Of a stretch of 7,962 nucleotides of DNA, positions 1 through 6,138 are shown piece by piece. How positions within the stretch are numbered: position 1 is the first letter of the stretch; every line of letters begins with the position of its first letter. The stretch spans positions 1-7,962 of the forward strand of contig JAHIPR010000263.1 of assembly GCA_018903015.1 (NCBI GenBank), written 5' to 3'. The stretch is from a bacterium. GTDB lineage: Bacteria > Atribacterota > JS1 > SB-45 > 34-128. Position numbers and translations under genes: made by a program. Below the pieces are notes generated by a model, which was given only the letters and a program-made list of their open reading frames with translations, was not told the origin of the DNA and made no database searches.

Positions 1-6
1 AACCAG

Positions 7-23
7 ATAACTAACTAACTAAT
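7..23. repeat. TAAC tetranucleotide microrepeat
   Basis: Just under four tandem copies of TAAC run from position 8. It is a short simple-sequence tract outside the left end of the insertion sequence, with no gene assigned to it. Confidence 0.6.
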
Positions 24-44
24 TCCATACGCCCCTACTTTTTT

Positions 45-93
45 AAACTTGAAACTTGCAACTCGTAACTTAAAAATTGCAACCTACAAATTA
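45..93. repeat. Degenerate heptanucleotide tandem repeat
   Basis: Seven consecutive 7-nt units can be laid end to end: AAACTTG, AAACTTG, CAACTCG, TAACTTA, AAAATTG, CAACCTA, CAAATTA. Each keeps AA at positions 2-3 and most keep a NAACTTG-like core. The first two units are identical and later ones decay progressively. The tract lies just outside the left end of the insertion sequence and in no reading frame that looks coding. Low-complexity AT-rich sequence can mimic such periodicity, so the last three units are the least certain. Confidence 0.55.
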
Positions 94-139
94 ATAGTAT
101 AGCATGTTTTCATTTTTATTTAAAATTATACCAAAAGAT

Positions 140-166
140 GTCTGTGTCAACCTTTTGGGGGTAGTT
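140..166. repeat. Left terminal inverted repeat of the IS
   Basis: This starts GTCTGTGTCAACC and ends GGGGGTAGTT. Its reverse complement begins AACTACCCC, as does the right end at 1899, and about 20 of 27 positions match overall. The outermost shared core is GTGT(C/A)AAC. Confidence 0.7.
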
Positions 167-224
167 TTCTTTGGTGAAAAAAAATCCTCTGGTTTTGGGT
201 AGACTTACCCCTGGTTTTATTATA

Positions 225-257
225 GCTTATTATTTGGATAAATAAGCATAATTATCC
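225..257. other. Overlapping alternative stem-loops in the transposase 3' flank
   Basis: GCTTATT (225-231) is complementary to AATAAGC (241-247). GGATAA (236-241) is complementary to TTATCC (252-257). The two stems share bases, so only one can form at a time. The position, about 60-90 nt past the transposase stop codon and inside the element, suits transcript-end processing or weak termination, but no T-run follows on the minus strand. Function is unknown. Confidence 0.35.
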
Positions 258-316
258 TTATTTTGTTTAGATTATTACAATACATAGTGATCAACTTTCT
301 TTAGTTTTTTAATGGA

Positions 317-1750
317 TTAATTAAAATATCCTACTCTGGATAATTCTCGTAAAACACCTACCCAGGGTTTACCCTGATCCGGTCCTCTTAAAGCCGGTAT
401 GGTTACCTCTATAAGAGGAGAAGTCTCTGTTTCTTTCTTAAAATAGGAAGCAGGCAGAGGTGGTTTGTATTTGCCTACTTTAATATTTCGTTCTCTTTCG
501 GTCTCCCACCAGTTGTCCCATTCTCCATTTAAGATAGTCTCTTTTATCTTTAGGAGACTAAGGGCTCCTTTTTCACTCCAACTCATCCCTCTTTTCTTAA
601 AGCGAGAGGCTATCACCTTATTTATGTTTGATTCTATAGCTCCGGTTCGCTGTATTTCTTGGTCCTTCAGGATAACCTGGTTGGCAATCCCTTGACGATT
701 GCGAGAGATATAGGTATAGAATTTAGTTAGATTATCTTTTTCTTTAAGGTCATAAGGTGCTCTAATCATCTGCTCTATTTTGGATAAAGCCTTATCTGTC
801 TGGTTAGATAGAAGCAGATCTTTTATGGTCTTTTGTTCTTCTTTCCTTCTTCCCAGACATTCTCTCAATCTCTTAAAGAGATGATAAAAACAGAGTAGAT
901 AGGTAGCAGAAGGGAAGTAATCACCTACTCCCGAGATGATCCAGGAGTCTCCATCTCCTCCGAAGAGGATCTTTTTTGCTTTGGAGAGGGAGAGTTTCTC
1001 TTCTGCTAAAAGACTTAGTTTTTCCATAAAGCCTTTCCCGGTACCGACAAAGGTGAATTTCTCGGTTAGTCTTTTGGATTTACCGCTAGAATAGCGGGCT
1101 TCTTTACCGCTATAGCCTATGCCCAGTTTTACTTCCAGCTTTCCTCCTTTTTCTTGGCCTTTCTTCTGTAAAGTGATAAAGGTAGCATCTGCTTCCAGGT
1201 AAGCAGTATCAAGAGGATTACCTTCTTGGTATTCTAAGTTCCTTATCTTTTGTAATTTCTTCTTCTGGTTTTCGATAATTAGTTTAGCCTCTTTTATTAC
1301 TCCCCTTCTTATCGATTCATGAGAACGAAAATTACCTAACAAGAGTCTGGCCTGGGTTACTACCTCCCGGTAAGAAGAGAGAGTAGAAAGAAAACATTCT
1401 ATCATAGCTCGAGATAAGCTAATACGTTGGTTCTTCTTGATGTTTAAGGCCTCATCTAAGAGATAATGACTTTTGTTATCCTTGTCTTTATAACGGGTAC
1501 GGGAATAGAGAATATCACCGAAACGGGTTAAGAAGTATTTTTTTCTTTTACCAGTGTTTTTAAGTTCTCCTCTTTCTCTTTTGATACACAGGTAATTGTC
1601 TATATCGGTAATGACTTTTTCAAATACCTTACGGGCTATATTCTGTAATATTTCAAAGAGCATATTTTCTATAATATCAAAGGTTAGACCCTTAATAGGT
1701 ATGTTAACCTTGACCTCGGGAAAGATTATTGTTATAGTATCAGTATCCAT
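317..1750 (-). CDS. ISLre2 family (UPF0236) transposase
   Basis: DDE-type transposase of 477 aa, the usual full length for the ISLre2/UPF0236 family. The N-terminal ~180 residues are helical and basic and likely bind the element ends (inference). The catalytic region shows the family signature: D188 in LEADATF, D266 in GGDGDSWI, a CFYHLFKRLRE segment near 287-297, and a candidate catalytic E373 in GAIESNINKVIASRFKKRG. No frameshift or internal stop is visible, so it is probably functional. The start is the ATG at 1748-1750, preceded by a strong AAAGGAGG site at 1763-1770. That site is partly contained in a long hairpin (1752-1809), which suggests translational control. It is the only gene in the insertion sequence and points the same way as the catabolic genes upstream of it, so read-through from the isomerase operon could enter it. 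Confidence 0.93.
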   Translation of the reverse strand: MDTDTITIIFPEVKVNIPIKGLTFDIIENMLFEILQNIARKVFEKVITDIDNYLCIKRERGELKNTGKRKKYFLTRFGDILYSRTRYKDKDNKSHYLLDEALNIKKNQRISLSRAMIECFLSTLSSYREVVTQARLLLGNFRSHESIRRGVIKEAKLIIENQKKKLQKIRNLEYQEGNPLDTAYLEADATFITLQKKGQEKGGKLEVKLGIGYSGKEARYSSGKSKRLTEKFTFVGTGKGFMEKLSLLAEEKLSLSKAKKILFGGDGDSWIISGVGDYFPSATYLLCFYHLFKRLRECLGRRKEEQKTIKDLLLSNQTDKALSKIEQMIRAPYDLKEKDNLTKFYTYISRNRQGIANQVILKDQEIQRTGAIESNINKVIASRFKKRGMSWSEKGALSLLKIKETILNGEWDNWWETERERNIKVGKYKPPLPASYFKKETETSPLIEVTIPALRGPDQGKPWVGVLRELSRVGYFN

Positions 1751-1751
1751 G

Positions 1752-1809
1752 GGTGTAGCTTACCTCCTTTGTTGTAAAGGGTTTTGTTTTATATAGGTAA
1801 GTCTACACC
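1752..1809 (-). promoter_or_regulatory. Leader hairpin overlapping the transposase ribosome binding site
   Basis: Positions 1752-1765 and 1795-1809 are complementary over 14 bp (7+7) with a single bulged base, closing a 29-nt loop. In the minus-strand transcript the 3' arm reads AGGTAAGCTACACC. It begins with the last three bases of the AAAGGAGG site and ends two bases before the AUG. Folding would therefore hinder ribosome access. Hairpins that silence read-in transcripts are established for IS10 and IS50. Here the predicted native start (about 1808) lies at the outer edge of the 5' arm, so native transcripts might keep most of the hairpin too. Confidence 0.6.
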
Positions 1810-1814
1810 TTTTT

Positions 1815-1820
1815 ATTATA
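1815..1820 (-). promoter_or_regulatory. Candidate -10 element for the transposase
   Basis: A perfect TATAAT (minus strand) lies inside the IS upstream of the leader hairpin, placing a start near 1808. No good -35 is visible at 16-18 bp upstream, so the promoter would be weak. Confidence 0.35.
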
Positions 1821-1898
1821 TTTTTACAATCCTTCTCTTGCTACTTGTCTTATTACTAACAAAAGAAAGTATTATTAATATATAATATATTTTCTTCT

Positions 1899-1925
1899 AA
1901 CTACCCCACTAAAGTTTACACTAAC
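1899..1925. repeat. Right terminal inverted repeat of the IS
   Basis: This starts AACTACCCC and ends GTTTACACTAAC. It pairs in inverted orientation with 140-166 at about 20 of 27 positions, with the nine innermost bases identical. Confidence 0.7.
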
Positions 1926-1970
1926 AATTTCCCGGGGTTAGATTTTTCTGATTGTTTTGAATGAAAGAAA

Positions 1971-1987
1971 AGATAACAAAATTATCT
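1971..1987 (-). terminator. Weak stem-loop after the isomerase gene
   Basis: Three nucleotides past the isomerase stop codon, AGATAA and TTATCT form a 6-bp AT-only stem with a 5-nt loop, followed on the minus strand by TTTCTTTC. The shape resembles an intrinsic terminator but the stem is short and lacks G-C pairs, so leaky termination into the IS is likely if it works at all. Confidence 0.3.
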
Positions 1988-1989
1988 AC

Positions 1990-3441
1990 TTATTTATCAA
2001 GCTCTCCTTTTAAATTAAATAACCTCATTTGATTTTCATACATCAAAGCCTTTACTGCTCTTACTCCACCACTAGAGGTTATTTGTCCACTTGAAACAAG
2101 CTTTCCTATTGCTCTGCATGTTATCCTATCAAAAACCTCAAATCTGCTCTCCTCTGATAAAATCTTCCTTCCATCACAAACTGGGCCACCACTTGAAGTA
2201 AGTAAAGAAGAGTTTGCAGTATGTAATAAATATTGTTCCATTACATAGGGAGAATCATTATGCCACCAAGGGAACCCGGAATGAACATATGGGAATGCCC
2301 TTTCCAACATTACATTTGTGTGGGCAAATATTTGGTTCATAGGATACAGTATTAAATGTCCTTGATTCTCACCCTCTCCACTAAAAAATTTTGATAATAA
2401 AGGTAGTAAATTCTCAATGATATTTACACTTTCAGCTGAAACATCACCTCCTACATCAGCTCCCCAATTCTTAAATAGATATTCGTTAGCATTTCTAAAT
2501 GTACCGTAATGTATTTGGGTAACCATTCCTTTATCTTGATTCATTTCACAGAATTTATGCATCATATAAGAAATAAATTCTTTCGTTTCATTAGATCTGA
2601 GATTAAATTTTTCTCCTTTATTATAGGCTTTTTGGAAAATCTGCTCAGCTCTTTTTTGTTCGATTTTCAAACCATAAGGTTCCAATAAACTATGATCACT
2701 TGCCCTAGCTCCCATCTGGGCAAAATAATTATGTCTTATCCTTAAAGCATCAACCAATCCTTTAAGGGTAGTGTCTTGGCCTGTTAATTGGCAAATTTTT
2801 TCGACATTAGATTTCCAATTATCCTCGAAAATATTACAATAAACATCCGGTCTAAAAGTGGGCAAAAAAATGATACCATCAATATTTTTAGCCATTTTGT
2901 GGTATGCTAAATCATCTGCGGGATCATCAGTAGTAAAAATAATTTTTGCCCCGATTCTTTTTAATATTTCCTGAGGTAACATCTCTTTTCGTTGCAAATG
3001 TTCATTGGTTATTTCCCATACTTTATCCGCGGTATCTGCACTCAATAATTCTTCAATACTAAATATCCTCTTTAAGTCTAAATGCATCCATTGATGAACA
3101 TGATTGCCCTCAAGATAAGGAAAAACTGCACACAAGGCTTTCCATTTATCATAATCTGAAATTTGAGGATCCCTGGCTAAAGCTTGAGAGAAACCGGGGA
3201 ACTTTGCTGCCAATTGAATAATATAATGATCACCGTTTTTATATTCTTCTCTTAGTTCAAGAATCTCTGCCCGCCAAATATTAGGAAAAGGCTTATTTTC
3301 TACAATTTGCCTTAAATTATGGTGAGTGTGAGTATCAATAATTCCCACTTCTTTTCTTAATGGAACTGCAATATCATGGTACAATTTTATTCCTTCTGGC
3401 CGATTTAATAACCAATTATCTCCTAAAAATTTTTCTTCCAT
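1990..3441 (-). CDS. uxaC: Glucuronate isomerase family protein (divergent UxaC)
   Basis: Cytoplasmic amidohydrolase-superfamily enzyme. Classical UxaC converts D-glucuronate to D-fructuronate and D-galacturonate to D-tagaturonate. With the ATG at 3439-3441 it is 483 aa, slightly longer than typical (about 470). Family landmarks in order: metal-binding D36-T-H38-T-H40, GNHVHQWMHLDL 112-123, TTDDPADDLAYH 170-181, PTFRPD 194-199, RHNYFAQMGARASDH 236-250, QIHYGTFRN 309-317 and WWHND 392-396. Several differ from the textbook versions (for example WWHND for WWFND, CDGRKI for TDSRSF), and the stretch around 318-340 is unlike the classical enzyme, so substrate may differ. A TTG 12 nt upstream is in frame, but it overlaps the GGAG ribosome site and I reject it as the start. 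The gene follows the ROK repressor by 49 nt with no terminator between, implying a shared transcript. Family assignment is firm; the exact uronate is inferred. Confidence 0.85.
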   Translation of the reverse strand: MEEKFLGDNWLLNRPEGIKLYHDIAVPLRKEVGIIDTHTHHNLRQIVENKPFPNIWRAEILELREEYKNGDHYIIQLAAKFPGFSQALARDPQISDYDKWKALCAVFPYLEGNHVHQWMHLDLKRIFSIEELLSADTADKVWEITNEHLQRKEMLPQEILKRIGAKIIFTTDDPADDLAYHKMAKNIDGIIFLPTFRPDVYCNIFEDNWKSNVEKICQLTGQDTTLKGLVDALRIRHNYFAQMGARASDHSLLEPYGLKIEQKRAEQIFQKAYNKGEKFNLRSNETKEFISYMMHKFCEMNQDKGMVTQIHYGTFRNANEYLFKNWGADVGGDVSAESVNIIENLLPLLSKFFSGEGENQGHLILYPMNQIFAHTNVMLERAFPYVHSGFPWWHNDSPYVMEQYLLHTANSSLLTSSGGPVCDGRKILSEESRFEVFDRITCRAIGKLVSSGQITSSGGVRAVKALMYENQMRLFNLKGELDK

Positions 3442-3445
3442 CTTT

Positions 3446-3452
3446 TTCTCCA
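3446..3452 (-). promoter_or_regulatory. Ribosome binding site fixing the isomerase start
   Basis: On the minus strand TTGGAGA is followed by AAAAG and ATG. GGAG (3448-3451) sits 6 nt before the ATG at 3441. The upstream in-frame TTG (3451-3453) shares bases with this site, so the ATG gives the better start. Confidence 0.75.
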
Positions 3453-3490
3453 ATTATTTTGATAATTCTTTAAAGAAAATAATATATCTA

Positions 3491-4732
3491 TTACTTAATA
3501 GAATCTAAATGAGAAGATGTAATTACTCTCGTAATTTTAAATATTTCTTTTAACACTAAGGCAGCTGCCCCTATAACGGTACAATCTTTTCCCAAACTTA
3601 CAGGTATAATTTTAGCAACTTCAGCAGAAACAGAAAAGGCTCTTTTTTGTGCAATCCTTTTCAAAGGTTTAAAAATAAGATCTCCTGCTTGAGTTACTCC
3701 ACCTCCTATGATTACTAACTTAGGATTAAAAAGATTAATAATATTAGCCACCCCGGTACCTAAGTATTCTCCCGTTTCCTCCATGATGCTTTGTCCTAAT
3801 TTATCCCCTTGATTAGCTGCTGTAGCTACAATTTCCGCACTAATTTGATTAAAATCATAATTTACTAATTTAGAAATTAATGATTTCTCACCTTCTTTAA
3901 TTGCTTTAATTGCTCTTTTCGCTATAGCTGGACCTGAAGCCATGACTTCAAGACACCCATTATTACCACAACTACACTTCGGACCATTATAATCAACGGT
4001 AGTATGCCCAATTTCTCCAGTACAGTTGCTTTCTCCATGGAAAAGTTCTCCATTGATGACTACTCCCGATCCAATTCCCATTCCCACATTAATAAAAACA
4101 AAATTTTTTACTCCCTGTCCTTCCCCAAACTCAGATTCAGCTAAAGCCATGACATTAACATTATTATCGACAAAAACAGGAATATGAAACTTCTTTTTTA
4201 GTATTTCCCTTAAAGGAGTATCTCTCCAGCCAAAATTGGGAGTAATGAGCATTGTTCCTTTTTTATCTATTAGACCTGGTGCTGCTATTCCAATCCCTGC
4301 TATCTTTTCTCGTTTTATCCCGGAATTTTTAATAATATTATAGATATTTGCTTTTAATTTTTCTAAAATTTTATCTTTTTCCAGTTGACAATTGGTAGGA
4401 TACTCAATTCTTTTTTCAATCCTACCTAACAAATCAATAATAGTAATAGTAGTATGGAGAGTACCTAAATCAACCCCTATCGAGTAATAAGCTTTGGAAT
4501 TTAACTCAAGTAAAATAGCTTTACGACCCACCCCTGAGGAAGTTAACCCAATTTCTTTTATTAAGTCTTTTCTAATTAAATACTCAACGATGCTAGATAC
4601 AGTGGAACGGGTAAGTTTAGTTATTTTAGAAATATCTGCTCGAGAAAGTGGACCTTTTTCCCTAATTAAATTTAAAACAAGTGAACGGTTAATTTTTTGG
4701 ACTAATCTAAGATTTCCTGTTTTAGTGTACAA
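3491..4732 (-). CDS. ROK family transcriptional repressor (NagC/XylR type)
   Basis: 413-aa sugar-responsive DNA-binding regulator. Residues 12-72 form a winged helix-turn-helix, with LTRSTVSSIVEYLIRK (40-55) as the recognition region. The rest is a ROK sugar-binding fold: GVDLG 86-90, IAAPGLID 149-156, VDNNVNVMALAE 188-199, GMGIGSGVVINGEL 217-230, and the zinc motif with H243 (EIGH) plus C253, C255 and C260. The position of the catalytic Asp in ROK kinases (NDxN) is N191 here, which argues for a pure regulator without kinase activity. The start is TTG at 4730-4732: an in-frame stop lies two codons upstream, no ATG or GTG follows early, and AAAGGA sits about 11 nt before. It heads the operon with the isomerase and is preceded by a consensus promoter and palindromic operator, so autoregulation is likely. 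The effector is unknown; a uronate or derivative is inferred. Confidence 0.9.
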   Translation of the reverse strand: MYTKTGNLRLVQKINRSLVLNLIREKGPLSRADISKITKLTRSTVSSIVEYLIRKDLIKEIGLTSSGVGRKAILLELNSKAYYSIGVDLGTLHTTITIIDLLGRIEKRIEYPTNCQLEKDKILEKLKANIYNIIKNSGIKREKIAGIGIAAPGLIDKKGTMLITPNFGWRDTPLREILKKKFHIPVFVDNNVNVMALAESEFGEGQGVKNFVFINVGMGIGSGVVINGELFHGESNCTGEIGHTTVDYNGPKCSCGNNGCLEVMASGPAIAKRAIKAIKEGEKSLISKLVNYDFNQISAEIVATAANQGDKLGQSIMEETGEYLGTGVANIINLFNPKLVIIGGGVTQAGDLIFKPLKRIAQKRAFSVSAEVAKIIPVSLGKDCTVIGAAALVLKEIFKITRVITSSHLDSIK

Positions 4733-4759
4733 TACTTAATTTATCCTTTTAAAAATTTA

Positions 4760-4780
4760 ATTGTTTGTTCATTAAACAAT
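4760..4780. promoter_or_regulatory. Palindromic operator, probably bound by the ROK repressor
   Basis: ATTGTTT-N7-AAACAAT is a perfect 7-bp inverted repeat. It resembles the TTTGTT/AACAAA style of XylR operators in Bacillus, which belong to the same regulator family. It starts at about +1 of the predicted promoter and ends 28 bp before the repressor start codon, where a bound protein would block transcription. An overlapping imperfect repeat (4753-4762 with 4781-4790) has a slightly different centre. Confidence 0.6.
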
Positions 4781-4787
4781 CAATTGA

Positions 4788-4816
4788 ATTATAACTTTAT
4801 TTTTAAAAAATGTCAA
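4788..4816 (-). promoter_or_regulatory. Consensus sigma-70/sigma-A promoter of the ROK-isomerase operon
   Basis: On the minus strand TTGACA (4811-4816) and TATAAT (4788-4793) are separated by exactly 17 bp, a perfect match to the housekeeping consensus. The predicted transcription start is about 4781, giving a leader of about 50 nt. A promoter this strong makes sense if it is kept off by the adjoining operator. Confidence 0.8.
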
Positions 4817-4925
4817 ATTTTTTTAAACGGATCCATTTTTATTGTATTTAGTGCAACTGCTTATTACTGCTCTATATTCTTTAGAAAGATACGCAACAAA
4901 TATATTCCTGATATTGAAGAAATCT

Positions 4926-4940
4926 CTGTACAGTGTACAG
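4926..4940. promoter_or_regulatory. 15-bp palindrome CTGTACA-G-TGTACAG
   Basis: A perfect 7-bp inverted repeat around a single base, 110 bp upstream of the ROK promoter -35 and 53 bp past the stop codon of the Gfo/Idh gene. It looks like a dimeric regulator site. The spacing is one base short of the E. coli LexA form (CTGT-N8-ACAG). As RNA it could also be a 6-bp stem with a 3-nt loop, but only AGATTTCTT follows, so termination is unlikely. The binding protein is unknown. Confidence 0.4.
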
Positions 4941-4953
4941 GATACAGAACTTA

Positions 4954-4968
4954 ATGAAATGTTTTCAT
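4954..4968. promoter_or_regulatory. 15-bp palindrome ATGAAA-TGT-TTTCAT
   Basis: A perfect 6-bp inverted repeat with a 3-nt centre, 25 bp past the Gfo/Idh stop codon and 28 bp centre-to-centre from the CTGTACA palindrome. TGAAA...TTTCA recalls catabolite-response (cre) sites bound by CcpA-type LacI regulators. However, the centre is one base shorter than the cre consensus and lacks its CG step, so I do not call it cre. Confidence 0.35.
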
Positions 4969-4992
4969 ACTAGTCACCCTACCTTTTATTTA

Positions 4993-6111
4993 TTATTCAT
5001 ATATTTTTTGCCATGTGCCACTTTTATTACTCTTTAAAATTGAGTCTATTACCTTCATAATCTTATGTGCTTCTTCAAAATTTGCATATTTAGGCTTTTC
5101 ATTATATAAAATTGTTCTGTAGAAACTATCTATCATGTTCTTTTGAGCGTCTGGCCATCGTTCACACTTACGTCCTTGATAATAGCTGTGAGTCTTTCCA
5201 TTCTCATTTAAAAGATCTGGATGTGATATCATCACTTCATTAGGCATATTCCGATGACCAATCCAAAGTGTATATGCACTCTCTTGGTCCCAATAAACTG
5301 AAGCCTTGCTGCCATCAATTTCAAAAGATAACCCTACTTTTCTGCCAGCACTTACCTGTGATGTGGTGAAACTTCCCCGGGCACTATTTCTAAATTTTAA
5401 GAGTACACTGCCATAATCTTCTGTATCAACATCAATTGGTTGGTAAATTGGTGGATCAATTGATACCATTTTTTTTCTTACAGGTATGAATGTAGCAAGA
5501 TCTGCAAACACCTCTGCAATATCCTGCCCTACTAGAAATTGAGCAATGTCACACCAATGAGATCCAATATCAGCAATTGCTCTTGAAGGTCCTCCAAGAC
5601 TTGCTTCTATTCTCCAATTATAGTCTGTATCATAAAGCAACCAGTCTTGAAGATATGATCCATGCATGGCATATATATCACCTAGCTCTCCCTTTTCAAT
5701 CATCCCCTTAATGTGCTGAACTACTGCATAATGTCTATACACAAAGTTAACTGCATTTAATACATTATATTTCTGAGTCAGTTTAACAAGTTCCTGTGAT
5801 TCACTAGAATTTACAGTGAGGGGCTTCTCTGAAAGTATATGTTTGCCTGATAATATGACGTCTTTATTTATTTGAAAGTGCACATTATTGGGGGTACAAT
5901 TATGTATAACATCTATGCTTGAATCAGCTAACATTTCTTTGTAATTAGTAAAGTATTTAGGTATCCCAAAATTTTCACAGATTTCCTTGGCTTTCGCTTC
6001 ATTCCTTACAACTACTGCCGCTATATTTGCATATCCAAGCCTTTTAATAGCTTCAATATGTGCCTCTCCTATATAACCAATACCTATTATGCCTGTATTT
6101 ATTTTCTTCAT
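4993..6111 (-). CDS. Gfo/Idh/MocA family NAD(P)-dependent oxidoreductase
   Basis: 372-aa cytoplasmic dehydrogenase of the glucose-fructose oxidoreductase / inositol dehydrogenase family, which oxidises or reduces hydroxyl or keto groups on sugars, inositols and sugar acids. The N-terminal Rossmann fold carries GIIGIGYIGEAH (8-19, with G10-x-G12-x-x-G15), then CTPNNVH 72-78 and the family catalytic SEKPL 94-98. The C-terminal domain has the second signature DIGSHWCD 181-188 with D181 and H185, followed by the usual beta-sheet substrate domain. Length is typical and no defect is visible. The ATG at 6109-6111 has AAAGAGGT about 7 nt upstream. It follows the zinc dehydrogenase gene by 27 nt, so both are probably one transcript. 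Sequence alone does not reveal the substrate; the adjacent uronate isomerase operon suggests a sugar acid or its derivative. Confidence 0.9.
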   Translation of the reverse strand: MKKINTGIIGIGYIGEAHIEAIKRLGYANIAAVVVRNEAKAKEICENFGIPKYFTNYKEMLADSSIDVIHNCTPNNVHFQINKDVILSGKHILSEKPLTVNSSESQELVKLTQKYNVLNAVNFVYRHYAVVQHIKGMIEKGELGDIYAMHGSYLQDWLLYDTDYNWRIEASLGGPSRAIADIGSHWCDIAQFLVGQDIAEVFADLATFIPVRKKMVSIDPPIYQPIDVDTEDYGSVLLKFRNSARGSFTTSQVSAGRKVGLSFEIDGSKASVYWDQESAYTLWIGHRNMPNEVMISHPDLLNENGKTHSYYQGRKCERWPDAQKNMIDSFYRTILYNEKPKYANFEEAHKIMKVIDSILKSNKSGTWQKIYE

Positions 6112-6138
6112 TCTTATTACCTCTTTAACAAATAAAGT

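Larger units (their letters stand above)
140..1925 (-). mobile_element. ISLre2-type insertion sequence, apparently complete
   Basis: The element is about 1.79 kb, bounded by imperfect 27-bp terminal inverted repeats (140-166 and 1899-1925, about 20 of 27 positions matching), and encodes one full-length ISLre2-family (UPF0236) transposase on the minus strand. Size and single-gene layout fit the family. An 11-bp subterminal motif (GTAGACTTACC at 199-209) recurs inverted at 1796-1806, though at unequal distances from the two ends. I see no matching direct repeat in the bases abutting the two ends (target side CCAAAAGAT on the left, AATTTCCCG on the right). The element is therefore either old, has recombined, or has ends a few bases off. 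It lies 64 nt downstream of the isomerase stop codon, in the same orientation. Confidence 0.8.

Noticed and set aside
465..695. Plus-strand frames antisense to the transposase, ROK and dehydrogenase genes (465-695, 1596-1796, 4494-4739, 6596-6925)
   Set aside because: They are shadows of well-supported minus-strand genes with no ribosome sites or family features.
3442..3453. TTG start that would add four residues to the isomerase
   Set aside because: The TTG overlaps the GGAG ribosome site that is correctly spaced for the ATG at 3441, so the shorter 483-aa protein is preferred.
4926..4940. Calling CTGTACA-G-TGTACAG a LexA box
   Set aside because: The CTGT to ACAG spacing is 7 rather than 8, and the neighbouring genes are catabolic, not SOS.
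4954..4968. Calling ATGAAA-TGT-TTTCAT a CcpA cre site
   Set aside because: The core is one base shorter than the cre consensus and lacks the central CG. It is kept only as an unassigned palindrome.
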